NCBI RefSeq assembly: GCF_009834025.1
Contig: NZ_CP047156.1
Coordinates: 806,001-870,000, forward strand
DNA length: 64,000 nucleotides
Source of the DNA: Epidermidibacterium keratini
Lineage (GTDB): Bacteria > Actinomycetota > Actinomycetes > Mycobacteriales > Antricoccaceae
Direction: 5' to 3'
The notes below the pieces were generated by a model. That model was given only the letters and a program-made list of their open reading frames with translations, did no database searches and was not told where the DNA came from. Of the stretch, positions 42,221 to 50,427 are shown one piece after another (position 1 is the stretch's first letter; each line of letters opens with the position of its first letter). Made by a program: the position numbers and the translations under genes.

Positions 42221-43302
42221 GAGGCAAGCTCCTCGCGCAACATTGCCTGCTGAGCAGCCAATGCCGGCGTCATCTCGGCGTACACATGCTCGAAGATCGT
42301 GCTGGGGTCGAGCTCGTCGTCGGCGTTCAACGCGTCACGAGTTGTCGCGGCCAGCTCCTCCCCTGCCGCCGTAAAACTCGCGGCGAGCGGGTCGTCGAGT
42401 ACGCCGCGATCGGTCAGATAGACCCGCAGCCGTTCGATCGGGTCGCGCGCGAGCCACTGCGTGACCTCGTCGGACTGGCGATAGCGCGTCGCGTCGTCGG
42501 CGTTGGTGTGCGCTTCCATGCGGTAGGTCATCGCCTCGATCAGGCTGGGTCCGTTGCCCTCGAGTGCGTGATCCATCGCCTGGGTGATCGCGTCGTACAC
42601 CGCGGCGACGTCGTTGCCATCGACCTTGGCCGACCGTACGCCGTACCCGATGCCCTTGAAGGCCAGCGACGGTGCGGCGGTCTGCTTCGAGAGCGGAACG
42701 CTGATCGCGTAGCCGTTGTTCTGGACGAGGAAGATCACCGGGACCCGCCACACAGCGGCAAAGTTGAGTGCCTCGTGGGTGTCGCCCTCGCTCGTCGCAC
42801 CATCGCCGAGCAGCACCAGCGCGACCGCGTCGTCGCCCTTGAGGCGAGCCGCGTGTGCGAGGCCAACGGCGTGCAGCGTGTTGGTCGCCAGCGGCGTGCA
42901 CTGGGCGCCGCAGTTGTACTCATACGGGTCGTAGCCAGAGTGCCAGCCGCCGGAGAGCAACGTGAGCACCTCAGGCGCGGGTACGCCGCGGCTGACCAGG
43001 GCGACGCTGTCGCGGTACGTCGGAAACAGCCAGTCCTGCTCACGAAGCGCCAACGCAGCGGCGACCTGGCACGCCTCCTGGCCACGAGAGGAGGGGTAGA
43101 CGGCGAGGCGACCCTGCTTGGTCAGCGCGGTGGCCTGGGCATCGAAGCGGCGACCGACCACCATCGCGCGGTAGAGCTCAAGGAGCGTCTGCTCGTCGGG
43201 CAGTTTGAGATCGCCACCGGTGACGGGGTGGCCGTCAGCGTCGATCAGCTGCAGCGCCTGCTCGGTGGGCAGTAGGTCGCGGGGGTCTGCGGTCGGGGTC
43301 AT
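42217..43302 (-). CDS. bkdA: Branched-chain 2-oxoacid dehydrogenase E1 alpha subunit
   Basis: A 361-residue E1 alpha subunit. The thiamine-diphosphate motif is LLGDGATSEGDTHEALNF...VQNN, and SRGQEACQVAAALAL and YRMEAHTNADDATRYR are typical of branched-chain E1. ATG 43302 has AGGAGG at 8 bases; the frame is open further upstream but that part lies in the promoter region. It is first in the bkd operon and divergent from the Lrp-family regulator at 43433. Confidence 0.93.
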   Translation of the reverse strand: MTPTADPRDLLPTEQALQLIDADGHPVTGGDLKLPDEQTLLELYRAMVVGRRFDAQATALTKQGRLAVYPSSRGQEACQVAAALALREQDWLFPTYRDSVALVSRGVPAPEVLTLLSGGWHSGYDPYEYNCGAQCTPLATNTLHAVGLAHAARLKGDDAVALVLLGDGATSEGDTHEALNFAAVWRVPVIFLVQNNGYAISVPLSKQTAAPSLAFKGIGYGVRSAKVDGNDVAAVYDAITQAMDHALEGNGPSLIEAMTYRMEAHTNADDATRYRQSDEVTQWLARDPIERLRVYLTDRGVLDDPLAASFTAAGEELAATTRDALNADDELDPSTIFEHVYAEMTPALAAQQAMLREELAS

Positions 43303-43432
43303 AGCCGAGCCTCCTGGGCAGCCGGGATGGCACACGAGTGTTCCCGACAGTCTGGTCAGGTGCAGGACAATGGTCCATGATTGATGGCGAACTGCCGACA
43401 TCTGGCAATCGAATCAGCGAAAGTCGCACATC

Positions 43433-43924
43433 ATGTCCGAGATACTCACGCGAAAATTGCCCGATCCCGGACAGACGTCCGGCATCGATGAGACCGACCG
43501 GCGCATCCTCGACGTACTGCGCGAAGACGGGCGGATCTCCGTGCGCGCGCTCGCCGATCGTCTGCACATCTCGCGCGCGTCGGCGTACGACCGGATCGAC
43601 CGCATGCGCGAGCGCGGCGTGATCTCCGGCTTCACCGCCGTGATCGACCCGGAGCGCTACGGCTACGGACTCGCGGCGTACATCTACCTGAAGATCAAGC
43701 AGCACTCGTGGAAGTCAGTACGCCGGCAGGTGCACGCGATCCCCGAAGTCGTGCACGGCTCGCTGGTCAGCGGCGACTCCGACCTGGTGCTGTTTGTGCG
43801 CACCGAGGACGCCAACGCACTGCGCGAGCTCGTGCTGAACAAGCTGCACTCGATCAGCGAGGTCATCGGCACCCAGACCGTGCTGGTGCTCGACGAGCTG
43901 CCCCACCCCTCCGAAGGCCTGTGA
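43433..43924 (+). CDS. Lrp/AsnC-family regulator (BkdR-like)
   Basis: A 163-residue Lrp/AsnC protein: N-terminal HTH (about 20-65, DETDRRILDVLREDGRISVR and ALADRLHISRASAYDRIDRM) and a C-terminal RAM ligand-binding domain (about 80-160). It is divergent from the bkd operon, the standard arrangement for BkdR, which senses branched-chain amino acids or 2-oxoacids. The 130-base gap between has no clean operator by eye. It ends 9 bases before a convergent gene. Confidence 0.9.
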   Translation: MSEILTRKLPDPGQTSGIDETDRRILDVLREDGRISVRALADRLHISRASAYDRIDRMRERGVISGFTAVIDPERYGYGLAAYIYLKIKQHSWKSVRRQVHAIPEVVHGSLVSGDSDLVLFVRTEDANALRELVLNKLHSISEVIGTQTVLVLDELPHPSEGL

Positions 43925-43933
43925 AATGAGAGA

Positions 43934-44620
43934 TCAGCCCCAGACCGTGGCGTCGGGCGCGACGAGAAAGCACTCGATATCACTTGCGAGCAGTTCGTCT
44001 GCGGCCGTCGTGCTGCACCCCACATAGCTCGCCTCCAGGTCGACGTCACTGATCACGATCCAGGAGCGATCTACCGGCCACCACATCCCGGGCCCGAGGC
44101 CCTGGTTGACCGGCCCATCAACGAAGCCGACGGCAGCCATCGCAAGCGGCGCTTGGAGCAGATACCAACCTCTACTACCAATGCTCACGTGCGCTCCGGC
44201 TGACATTGCCGGCGTCCGCGCACCCCAACCATCCCAGGTCGCGAAAACAGTGCTCGTCTGCAGGTCACCCCCACCCAACACTTCGATGAGCGGTACGATG
44301 ACCCCTGTGGGCAGATGGCCAGGGTCGGGTCCTGAAAGTCTGACCTCACTCGTCTCGATCGGCAGCCTCTTCGTGACCTCGCTGGGGAGTTCGGCCACTC
44401 GCCGCGACGGTCGTGGCACGTCCGCGAGGTCGAGGCCTGCCCTCGCCGCCACATCCGACCATCGCACCGACGCGCGCGCCTGTGCCCAGATCGGATGTGG
44501 GATCACCAGATACTTCTCGAAAACCCGAGGTACGAGGGAGTCCACCGTCCCGACTTCCGCCACCCGGCCACGTCGAATCCAGTCGGCGGCCTGATAGTCA
44601 GGAAGTGGTGCGAACTTCAT
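43934..44620 (-). CDS. Hypothetical cytosolic protein coupled to a secreted protein
   Basis: A 228-residue soluble protein of unknown family, rich in Trp, Val and Pro: LPDYQAADWIRRGRVAEVGT, VFEKYLVIPHPIWAQARASV, VFATWDGWGARTPAMSAGAH and DRSWIVISDVDLEASYVGCS. ATG 44620 overlaps the stop of the secreted-protein gene (TGATG), so the pair is made together. The pairing of a secreted protein with a coupled cytosolic one is reminiscent of effector and immunity pairs, but nothing else supports it. Confidence 0.65.
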   Translation of the reverse strand: MKFAPLPDYQAADWIRRGRVAEVGTVDSLVPRVFEKYLVIPHPIWAQARASVRWSDVAARAGLDLADVPRPSRRVAELPSEVTKRLPIETSEVRLSGPDPGHLPTGVIVPLIEVLGGGDLQTSTVFATWDGWGARTPAMSAGAHVSIGSRGWYLLQAPLAMAAVGFVDGPVNQGLGPGMWWPVDRSWIVISDVDLEASYVGCSTTAADELLASDIECFLVAPDATVWG

Positions 44621-45240
44621 CAAAGCGCGGGTGGCGGTCCGCACGCAAAGCCTTGCGCGAAAGTGTCAGATTCAACGTCGAAATCCAGCGACTGTGGCTC
44701 GAATCCCGGCGGCATCTGCACATGCCCTAGAGCGCGGCCCTGCCACTGATCTGTTGGTTGGTTGAAGCGGCATTCCTGCGCCGCCGTCCCGGTCACGTTG
44801 TTCTTGTCGTATGCGTGGGTCGGGTTCCAATAAAGCGACCACAAATTGTTTCGCGCGATGTCTACAGAACTATACATCCAAGGAACGTTGCCGTTGTTGT
44901 ATCCCGAACACTTCATCGTCGCGTGCACGTTCCACCGGTGCTGGAAACCTGGAGTTCCGGATTGGTGCGGATTGTCGATCTGAAAGTTGCAGGTTATCTC
45001 GTTGACGACGGTCACTGCTTCCGCCTTGGAGTAGTTCTCTGTCATGGCCGATGACGCGGACACCTGGATGCCTCCCTCGCTCCGTGACACCGCCGCTTCG
45101 CTGCCGTTCACAGAAGCCGTCCCCACACCATTCCCACCCGGCTTCGCAGGCCATGAGTCTTGGGCGCTAGCCGTGCCCGCCGGCGTAGCTAGCGATATCA
45201 GCGTCACAGCAGCGAGTACAGATCGTCTCATGTATTGCAC
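44620..45240 (-). CDS. Secreted protein of unknown function
   Basis: A 206-residue exported protein. MRRSVLAAVTLISLATPAGT followed by ASAQDS is a clear signal peptide with an ASA cleavage site. The mature part is polar and Asn/Trp-rich (HRWNVHATMKCSGYNNGNVP, MYSSVDIARNNLWSLYWNPT) with four cysteines that could form two disulfides. The start is uncertain: GTG 45240 is 6 bases after GGGAGGA; ATG 45231 gives the tighter signal peptide. No catalytic motif is recognised. Its stop overlaps the next gene. Confidence 0.72.
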   Translation of the reverse strand: MQYMRRSVLAAVTLISLATPAGTASAQDSWPAKPGGNGVGTASVNGSEAAVSRSEGGIQVSASSAMTENYSKAEAVTVVNEITCNFQIDNPHQSGTPGFQHRWNVHATMKCSGYNNGNVPWMYSSVDIARNNLWSLYWNPTHAYDKNNVTGTAAQECRFNQPTDQWQGRALGHVQMPPGFEPQSLDFDVESDTFAQGFACGPPPAL

Positions 45241-45268
45241 GTGCATTCCTCCCGAACAGAAACGGTTG

Positions 45269-45862
45269 CTACGCGAACTTCGCCTTCAGCGCCTCGATGC
45301 GATCGTGCAGCTTCTCTTTGCGCTCCTCGCGCTTCTGCTTGCGCAGCTCCTCGGCCGCCGCGTCGGCTGCTGCCTCGGCGGCGGCGTCCTGCGCCTCCAG
45401 CTCGGAGACGACCTCCTCGAGCGGACGGCGGGTGACCGTGCCGCCCATGCTGGCGACGTACTCGTCCAGTGCCGCAGTCGACGGCTCGTCGGTCTCGGCA
45501 ACGATCGCGTTGTGGCCCGGCGGCACCTGCCGACTGAGCTCGGCGAGCGCGGCGTCCTGATCACCGGCGCGTGCCGCATCGACAAGCGAACCGGCCGCGG
45601 CGCCAACGCCCCAGCCGAGCAGCACACCCAGCGGCCCGCCGAGTACGCCGATCACCATGCCGATCAGGCTGCCACCGGCGGTGCCCGCCGCGAACCGCGA
45701 GTCGGCGTGGTCCTCGACGGTCAGCCGGCCGTCCTTCCCGCGCTCCACCACAGCTGCGGCCACCACGTCAGAGCCAGCGTCGCCCAGTTTTGTCATTGCC
45801 TCGAACGTCTTTGCGTTGTCCGGAAAAGTAATGAGCACGGCGTACTTCGTGTCGTCGGCCAT
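45269..45862 (-). CDS. DUF1269-like membrane protein with glycine-rich hairpin
   Basis: A 197-residue protein. N-terminal ferredoxin-like part (KYAVLITFPDNAKTFEAMTK), then a glycine-rich hydrophobic region (AGTAGGSLIGMVIGVLGGPL and GVLLGWGVGAAAGSLVDAAR, about residues 60-100), an alpha/beta part, and a long charged C-terminal helix (EELRKQKREERKEKLHDRIE). This order fits DUF1269/YhjA-like proteins, membrane-associated and of unknown role. ATG 45862 has AAGGGG upstream. Confidence 0.8.
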   Translation of the reverse strand: MADDTKYAVLITFPDNAKTFEAMTKLGDAGSDVVAAAVVERGKDGRLTVEDHADSRFAAGTAGGSLIGMVIGVLGGPLGVLLGWGVGAAAGSLVDAARAGDQDAALAELSRQVPPGHNAIVAETDEPSTAALDEYVASMGGTVTRRPLEEVVSELEAQDAAAEAAADAAAEELRKQKREERKEKLHDRIEALKAKFA

Positions 45863-45964
45863 GAGAGTCCCCTTCTCGATCCCACCTGGTGCGCCCACTA
45901 TTGCGCGGTGACCCATCCAGGGCAACCACCGTTGAACGGTCAATATCTCCAGGTCAGAAGGCGA

Positions 45965-46888
45965 TCAGAGCGAGAGCTGGTTGGGGTTGGTGTCGGCGTC
46001 CGGGTTCAGCCGCATCAGCCGCGCGCCGTTGTCCCACAGCACCTTGCGTAGCCACTCGTCACCGAAGCCCAGGCGATCGAGCGCCTCCAGCTGATGGGCA
46101 TACGGATAGGGAATGTTCGGGAAGTCGCTGCCCAGCACGACCTTGTCGCCGAGCTCGGCCAACCGCCAGAGATAGGCATCCGGCAGCGGAGAGAACTCGT
46201 TGGTGAAGTCGGTCCCGGCCATCGTGGTGTCGAGGTGCACGTTGTCGTAGTCGAATGCGAGATCGGCGAAGGCGTCGTACTCGCTCATTCCGAGGTGCGC
46301 GATCACCAGCGTGAGCTTGGGGAACTTCTCCAGCAGCGCGCGGACCGGCTTCGGCCCGGTGAACTCCCCCGGCCGCGGCGCCGATCCGGCGTGCAGTATG
46401 ACGGGAGCGCCGGCCTCCTCGATCTGCGCCCACGCCGGGTCGAGCCGCTCGTCGTTGGGCGCGAAGACACCGACCTGCACGTGCATCTTGAACAGCCACG
46501 CACCCCGCGCTAACGCCTGGCGCACGTAACGCTCGACATCGTCCTCTGGATATAGCGTCGCACTGTGCACCGCATCCGGCACCCGCGCGGCAAAGTCCGC
46601 GCACCAGATGTTGAGCCATTCGGCCATGCCCGGCTTGTGCGGGTAGGCCAGTGAAGGGATGCCGCGTACGCCGAACGTGCGCAGCAGGTGCAGCCGCTGG
46701 TCCTCGGCGAGCCGGTAGTGCACCGGCCACGCGCGCCCGTAGTTTTGCTCGGCGTTATCGAAGTACGCCCACACCTTGGCGAGCATGCTCTCAGGCAGGA
46801 AGTGCACGTGGATGTCGGCGAGTCCGGGCAGTCCTAGCCGCTTCCAGTAGGCAGGGATCGCGCCGTCGCTCTTCGGGGGCTCGCTCAT
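45965..46888 (-). CDS. Amidohydrolase family protein (TIM-barrel metal hydrolase/decarboxylase-like)
   Basis: A 307-residue metal-dependent hydrolase of the amidohydrolase-2 type. It has ADIHVHFLPES (HxH near residue 26), VILHAGSAPRPGEF, LVIAHLGMSEYDAF and the closing LGSDFPNIPYPYAHQ with the catalytic Asp. In this subfamily the reactions include decarboxylation of aromatic or unsaturated acids. It lies 43 bases before smpB on the same strand, with its own AT-poor gap, so no functional link is implied. Confidence 0.88.
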   Translation of the reverse strand: MSEPPKSDGAIPAYWKRLGLPGLADIHVHFLPESMLAKVWAYFDNAEQNYGRAWPVHYRLAEDQRLHLLRTFGVRGIPSLAYPHKPGMAEWLNIWCADFAARVPDAVHSATLYPEDDVERYVRQALARGAWLFKMHVQVGVFAPNDERLDPAWAQIEEAGAPVILHAGSAPRPGEFTGPKPVRALLEKFPKLTLVIAHLGMSEYDAFADLAFDYDNVHLDTTMAGTDFTNEFSPLPDAYLWRLAELGDKVVLGSDFPNIPYPYAHQLEALDRLGFGDEWLRKVLWDNGARLMRLNPDADTNPNQLSL

Positions 46889-46931
46889 TCAGCCCAGCCT
46901 AGTAAGCCGGTGAGACGCCATTGCAGCCAGA

Positions 46932-47405
46932 TCAGCGGCCCTTGACCCGGCGGCCCATCTCGTTGCGGATCTCGCGTTGGGCGTCGCGCTTGGCGATGTC
47001 CTGGCGCTTGTCCCATTCTTTCTTGCCCTTGCCGATGCCGATCTCGACCTTGACCTTGCCGTCTTTGAAATACAGCGACAGCGGCACCAGCGCGAAGCCG
47101 CCCTCGTGGATCCGCTGGGCGATCTTGTCGATCTCCTTCGCGTGCAACAGCAGCTTGCGGGTACGCCGCGGCAGGTGGTTGGTCCACGACCCCTGCGTGT
47201 ACTCCGGGATGTGGAGCTGGTGCAGGAAAACCTCGCCGTGCTCGACCATCCCGAAGGCATCGCCGATGTTGGCGCGCCCCGCCCGCAGCGACTTGACCTC
47301 GGTACCCTGCAGCGCGATGCCAGCCTCGTAGGTATCGAGGATGTCGTAGTCGTGGCGGGCGCGACGGTTTGTCGCGATGACCTTCTGGCCCGACTCTTTT
47401 GGCAT
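46932..47405 (-). CDS. smpB: SsrA-binding protein SmpB
   Basis: A 157-residue Smp[56 protein letters not shown] and a basic C-terminal tail ([20 protein letters not shown]) that enters the ribosomal mRNA channel. ATG 47405 gives the usual length. It works with tmRNA (38797-39164), here 8 kb away rather than immediately adjacent. Confidence 0.96.
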   Translation of the reverse strand: MPKESGQKVIATNRRARHDYDILDTYEAGIALQGTEVKSLRAGRANIGDAFGMVEHGEVFLHQLHIPEYTQGSWTNHLPRRTRKLLLHAKEIDKIAQRIHEGGFALVPLSLYFKDGKVKVEIGIGKGKKEWDKRQDIAKRDAQREIRNEMGRRVKGR

Positions 47406-47446
47406 AACGCTCCTTCGGCATCCAAACCCGGTGTGACCCAACTAGA

Positions 47447-47482
47447 GTGCCTCGACCCCGGATATAACCGGGGTCGAGGCAC
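47447..47482 (-). terminator. Terminator between ftsX and smpB
   Basis: GTGCCTCGACCCCGG and CCGGGGTCGAGGCAC form a perfect 15-bp stem with a 6-base loop (ATATAA on the plus strand). On the minus strand it is followed by TCTAGTT and lies 87 bases after the ftsX stop, before smpB. Confidence 0.85.
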
Positions 47483-47568
47483 ACTCGCCGGGTCAGCCAC
47501 GCATCACGCGTCGGGCCGCTCGACCATCGACGTACGGACATCGAGTATCGCGCAGTGGCGCAACCTGG

Positions 47569-48474
47569 TTACTGGCGGACGTAGAGGCGCAGCGTGATCC
47601 AGGCGGTGACGGCGGCAAGCAGCGCGCCGGTGCCGGCGATCAGCGGGGCGACGGCCCAGATGTCGCTGGCCGCGATGGCCGGGATCGTCCCGCTCTCCAC
47701 CAGGCTGGCGAAGGCTCCTTCGAACAGGAACCGCTTCAGCAAGAACAAGCCGCCGATCGCGAGCCCGGCGCCCAACAGCCCGGCGACCGCCGCCTCGATG
47801 ACGAACGGCACCTGGGTGTACCAGCGCGATGCGCCGACCAGACGCATGATGCCGGTCTCGGTCCGCCTGGTGAAGGCGGCTAGCTGCACGGTGTTGGATA
47901 TCAGCAGCAGCGCCGCGACCGCGCCTGCCACCGCAATCGCGATGGTCGCGTTTCTCATGCCGTTGAGCACAGAGAACAACCGGTCGAGTACGTCGCCGTC
48001 GTCGCGGACTTGGTCGACCCCCGGATCGAGCGCTCCGGAGTCGTTGGTGAACGCCTGCTCGATCACCTCGTAGCGCTCTGGGTTGACCAGGGTGACGCGG
48101 TACGACGCGGGGATCGCTTCCTTCGGGGTGTTCTCCACGAGGTCCTGCTGGGCCTCAAACTGCTTCTGGAACCGCTCGTAGGCCTGGTCCTTGGACTCGT
48201 AGAAGTAGTCCTGGACCTCGTCCTTGGAGGTGAGGTCATCGAGCTTGGCCTCGATCGCGGCCCGATCTGCGTCGGTCGCGTCCTCCCTGATGAAGATCGA
48301 GACCTGCACCTTGTCGTAGTAGATCTCTTTCATCGTGTTGATCTGGCGGGCGATCAGCAGGCCGGTCCCCAGCAGGCCGAGCGAGATCGCCGTCGTCAGA
48401 ATCATCGCGATCGTCATCGTCATGTTGCGACGCAGACCGATCGCGACTTCAGACAGAATGAACTTCAGGCGCAT
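47569..48474 (-). CDS. ftsX: Cell division protein FtsX
   Basis: A 301-residue ABC-type membrane subunit. The first membrane segment (about 20-43, MTMTIAMILTTAISLGLLGT) is followed by an extracellular loop (about 45-165, with VSIFIREDATDADRAAIEAK) and three C-terminal membrane segments (ATIAIAVAGAVAALLLISNT, FVIEAAVAGLLGAGLAIGGL, VAPLIAGTGALLAAVTAWIT). It pairs with FtsE to control peptidoglycan hydrolases (RipC type in actinobacteria) at the division site. It is 65 bases after ftsE. Confidence 0.95.
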   Translation of the reverse strand: MRLKFILSEVAIGLRRNMTMTIAMILTTAISLGLLGTGLLIARQINTMKEIYYDKVQVSIFIREDATDADRAAIEAKLDDLTSKDEVQDYFYESKDQAYERFQKQFEAQQDLVENTPKEAIPASYRVTLVNPERYEVIEQAFTNDSGALDPGVDQVRDDGDVLDRLFSVLNGMRNATIAIAVAGAVAALLLISNTVQLAAFTRRTETGIMRLVGASRWYTQVPFVIEAAVAGLLGAGLAIGGLFLLKRFLFEGAFASLVESGTIPAIAASDIWAVAPLIAGTGALLAAVTAWITLRLYVRQ

Positions 48475-48495
48475 GGGATCCTCATGGTCGGTGGT

Positions 48496-48521
48496 GCCGG
48501 CTACCCGTGCTGGTAGCCGGC
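48496..48521 (-). promoter_or_regulatory. Hairpin in the ftsE-ftsX gap
   Basis: GCCGGCTACC and GGTAGCCGGC form a perfect 10-bp stem with a 6-base loop, 22 bases before the ftsX ATG and after the ftsE stop. There is no T-run, so it is more likely an RNA stability or translation element than a terminator. Confidence 0.5.
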
Positions 48522-48539
48522 GTGAGATGGCTCGGGGGC

Positions 48540-49229
48540 TTAGCGGCCTACGCCGTACACGCCGCGGCTCTGGTCACGCATCAGCTGGCCGTTGTCCAGC
48601 TCGATCACGCGCCGGCGCATCGCGTCGACGATGTTGGAGTCGTGGGTGGCCATCAAGACGGTCGTGCCGGTGCGGTTGATCCGCTCCAGCAGCAGCATGA
48701 TGTCCTGGCTGGTCTCCGGGTCGAGGTTTCCGGTCGGCTCGTCAGCCAGCAGCACCAGCGGACGGTTGACGAACGCGCGGGCGATCGCCACGCGCTGCTG
48801 CTCGCCACCGGAGAGCTCATGCGGCATGCGGTCAGCCTTGCCCTCGAGCCCGACCAGGTCCAGCACCTCGGGCACGACCTTCTTGATCGTGTTCTTGGGC
48901 TTGTTGATCACCTGCAGCGCAAACGCGATGTTCTCGTAGACGGACTTGTTCTTGAGCAGGCGGAAGTCCTGGAAGACACAGCCCATCGTGCGGCGCAGCT
49001 TGGGCACCTGCCACTTGCTCATCCGGTTGAGGTGCTTGCCGGCGACGTGTACGTCGCCCTTGGAGGGCACCTCTTCGCGCAGCAGCAGCTGCAGGAACGT
49101 CGACTTGCCCGAACCGGACGGACCGATCAGGAAGACGAACTCTCCCTTGTCGATCTCGACGTTCACATCGTCGAGTGCAGGCCGGGTAGACGTCGAGTAG
49201 AACTTGCTGACGTTTTCAAGTCGAATCAC
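48540..49229 (-). CDS. ftsE: Cell division ATP-binding protein FtsE
   Basis: A 229-residue ABC ATPase of the canonical FtsE size when started at GTG 49229 ([15 protein letters not shown]). Walker [10 protein letters not shown] is at 36-44, the signature [14 protein letters not shown] at about 138-151, Walker [12 protein letters not shown] follows, then the H-loop [10 protein letters not shown] longer frame adds an unrelated 19-residue lead and is rejected. It drives FtsX at the septum. Confidence 0.95.
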   Translation of the reverse strand: MIRLENVSKFYSTSTRPALDDVNVEIDKGEFVFLIGPSGSGKSTFLQLLLREEVPSKGDVHVAGKHLNRMSKWQVPKLRRTMGCVFQDFRLLKNKSVYENIAFALQVINKPKNTIKKVVPEVLDLVGLEGKADRMPHELSGGEQQRVAIARAFVNRPLVLLADEPTGNLDPETSQDIMLLLERINRTGTTVLMATHDSNIVDAMRRRVIELDNGQLMRDQSRGVYGVGR

Positions 49230-49274
49230 AACGAAACATCGTAGCGCTGTCGTTATCAATTTGTAGTCAAGTGA

Positions 49275-49305
49275 GCGCTGTTCCACACAATCTGTGTGTT
49301 AGCGC
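49275..49305 (-). terminator. Possible terminator after the acyl-CoA dehydrogenase operon
   Basis: GCGCT and AGCGC plus CACACA and TGTGTG form a bulged hairpin overlapping the stop of the gene at 49299. It may separate this operon from ftsE. There is no clear T-run. Confidence 0.35.
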
Positions 49306-50423
49306 ACCGGGGTGGAGTACGCCGACCCGACCACGCGCAGGTGCACGTCGGTGCCGCCGAACATCACCTCGACCGCGAGTATCCGCTTGTAGAGGTGCCC
49401 GATCGCAAGCTCGTCGGTAGTGCCGATTCCCCCGTGGATCTGCACTGCCGATTCGCCGATCTCGCGCCCGAGCCGGCCGACCTGGGCCGCCAACACCGAC
49501 ACCTCAGTGGCGCTCGCTCGGCCGACCTCGGCGAGGGCAGCGGTGTAGAGCAGCGTGGCACGGGCCTTGGTGTATGCGAGCTTCATGTCGGCCATCCGGT
49601 GCGCGAGCACCTGGAAGCTCCCGATGGGTACGCCGAACTGCTGACGGGTGCTCGCGTAGTCGACGGTCTGGCGCAGCAGCGCCCCCATGCATCCGACGGC
49701 CTCGGCGGCCAGACCGATGACGGCGGTGCCGATGATGGAGTCGATCACCTCGCCGCGGGGGTCGGTCAGGATCAGCTCGGCCTGCGCCTGCTCGAAGCTC
49801 ACCGCACCTGCCGCACGACCGTCGATGGTGCGGTATTCGCGAACCCGCACCTGCGACTGGTCGGTCCGGACGAGGAAGAGCGCGAGGTCGCCGGCCGGCG
49901 TACGCGCGGTGACCACGAACGCCTCAGCCTGCCCCGCGCCGAGCACCAGCTCCTTGGCGCCGCTGAGCGTGTAGCGGCCGCCGGACTCCGAGGCGACGAG
50001 CGTGACGTCGCGCGCTGCCGGGGTGCCGTGCCCTTCCTCGTGAGCGAAGGCGACAACTACATCTGCGGCAACTAGGCGCTCCAGCAGCGAGGCGAGCTCC
50101 GAGTGCTCGCCGCCGCTCTTCAGCGCAGCCTCTAGCGCGCCGCCCGCGAGCACCGTGGCGGCGTACGGCTCGATGCACAGGTGCTCGCCCAGGATCTCGC
50201 TCGCAGCGACCACGTCCACGACGCTGCCGCCGAGACCGCCGACGTGCTCGCTGAATGGCAATGCCACCAGTCCGAACTCGGCGAGCTGGCTCCAGACCTC
50301 ACGCGACCACGGCGCGCCAGACCGCAGCAACTGCTGGCGTTTGTCGAACGCGTACTCCTTGTCCAGGTAGCGGGTGAGCGCGTCGCGCAGAGCCTGCTGT
50401 TCGCCGGTATAGGTGAGATCCAT
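49299..50423 (-). CDS. Acyl-CoA dehydrogenase (subunit-type)
   Basis: A 374-residue flavoprotein of the acyl-CoA dehydrogenase fold: LTYTGEQQALRDALTRYLDK, AYTKARATLLYTAALAEVGR and the C-terminal QIHGGIGTTDELAIGHLYKR. The catalytic-base region is diverged, and such shorter members often form heteromeric enzymes with a neighbouring, better-conserved subunit. That would be the 403-residue protein from the gene 4 bases upstream (50428). It is the third gene of an ECH-ACAD-ACAD operon. The substrate is unknown, possibly a steroid side-chain or branched acyl-CoA. Confidence 0.88.
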   Translation of the reverse strand: MDLTYTGEQQALRDALTRYLDKEYAFDKRQQLLRSGAPWSREVWSQLAEFGLVALPFSEHVGGLGGSVVDVVAASEILGEHLCIEPYAATVLAGGALEAALKSGGEHSELASLLERLVAADVVVAFAHEEGHGTPAARDVTLVASESGGRYTLSGAKELVLGAGQAEAFVVTARTPAGDLALFLVRTDQSQVRVREYRTIDGRAAGAVSFEQAQAELILTDPRGEVIDSIIGTAVIGLAAEAVGCMGALLRQTVDYASTRQQFGVPIGSFQVLAHRMADMKLAYTKARATLLYTAALAEVGRASATEVSVLAAQVGRLGREIGESAVQIHGGIGTTDELAIGHLYKRILAVEVMFGGTDVHLRVVGSAYSTPVR

Positions 50424-50427
50424 CGCG

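Noticed and set aside
43303-43432. Lrp-type operator between bkdA and the Lrp-family gene
   Set aside because: Only a loose, gapped inverted repeat (TGATTGATGGC with GCAATCGAATCA) was seen; too weak to list.
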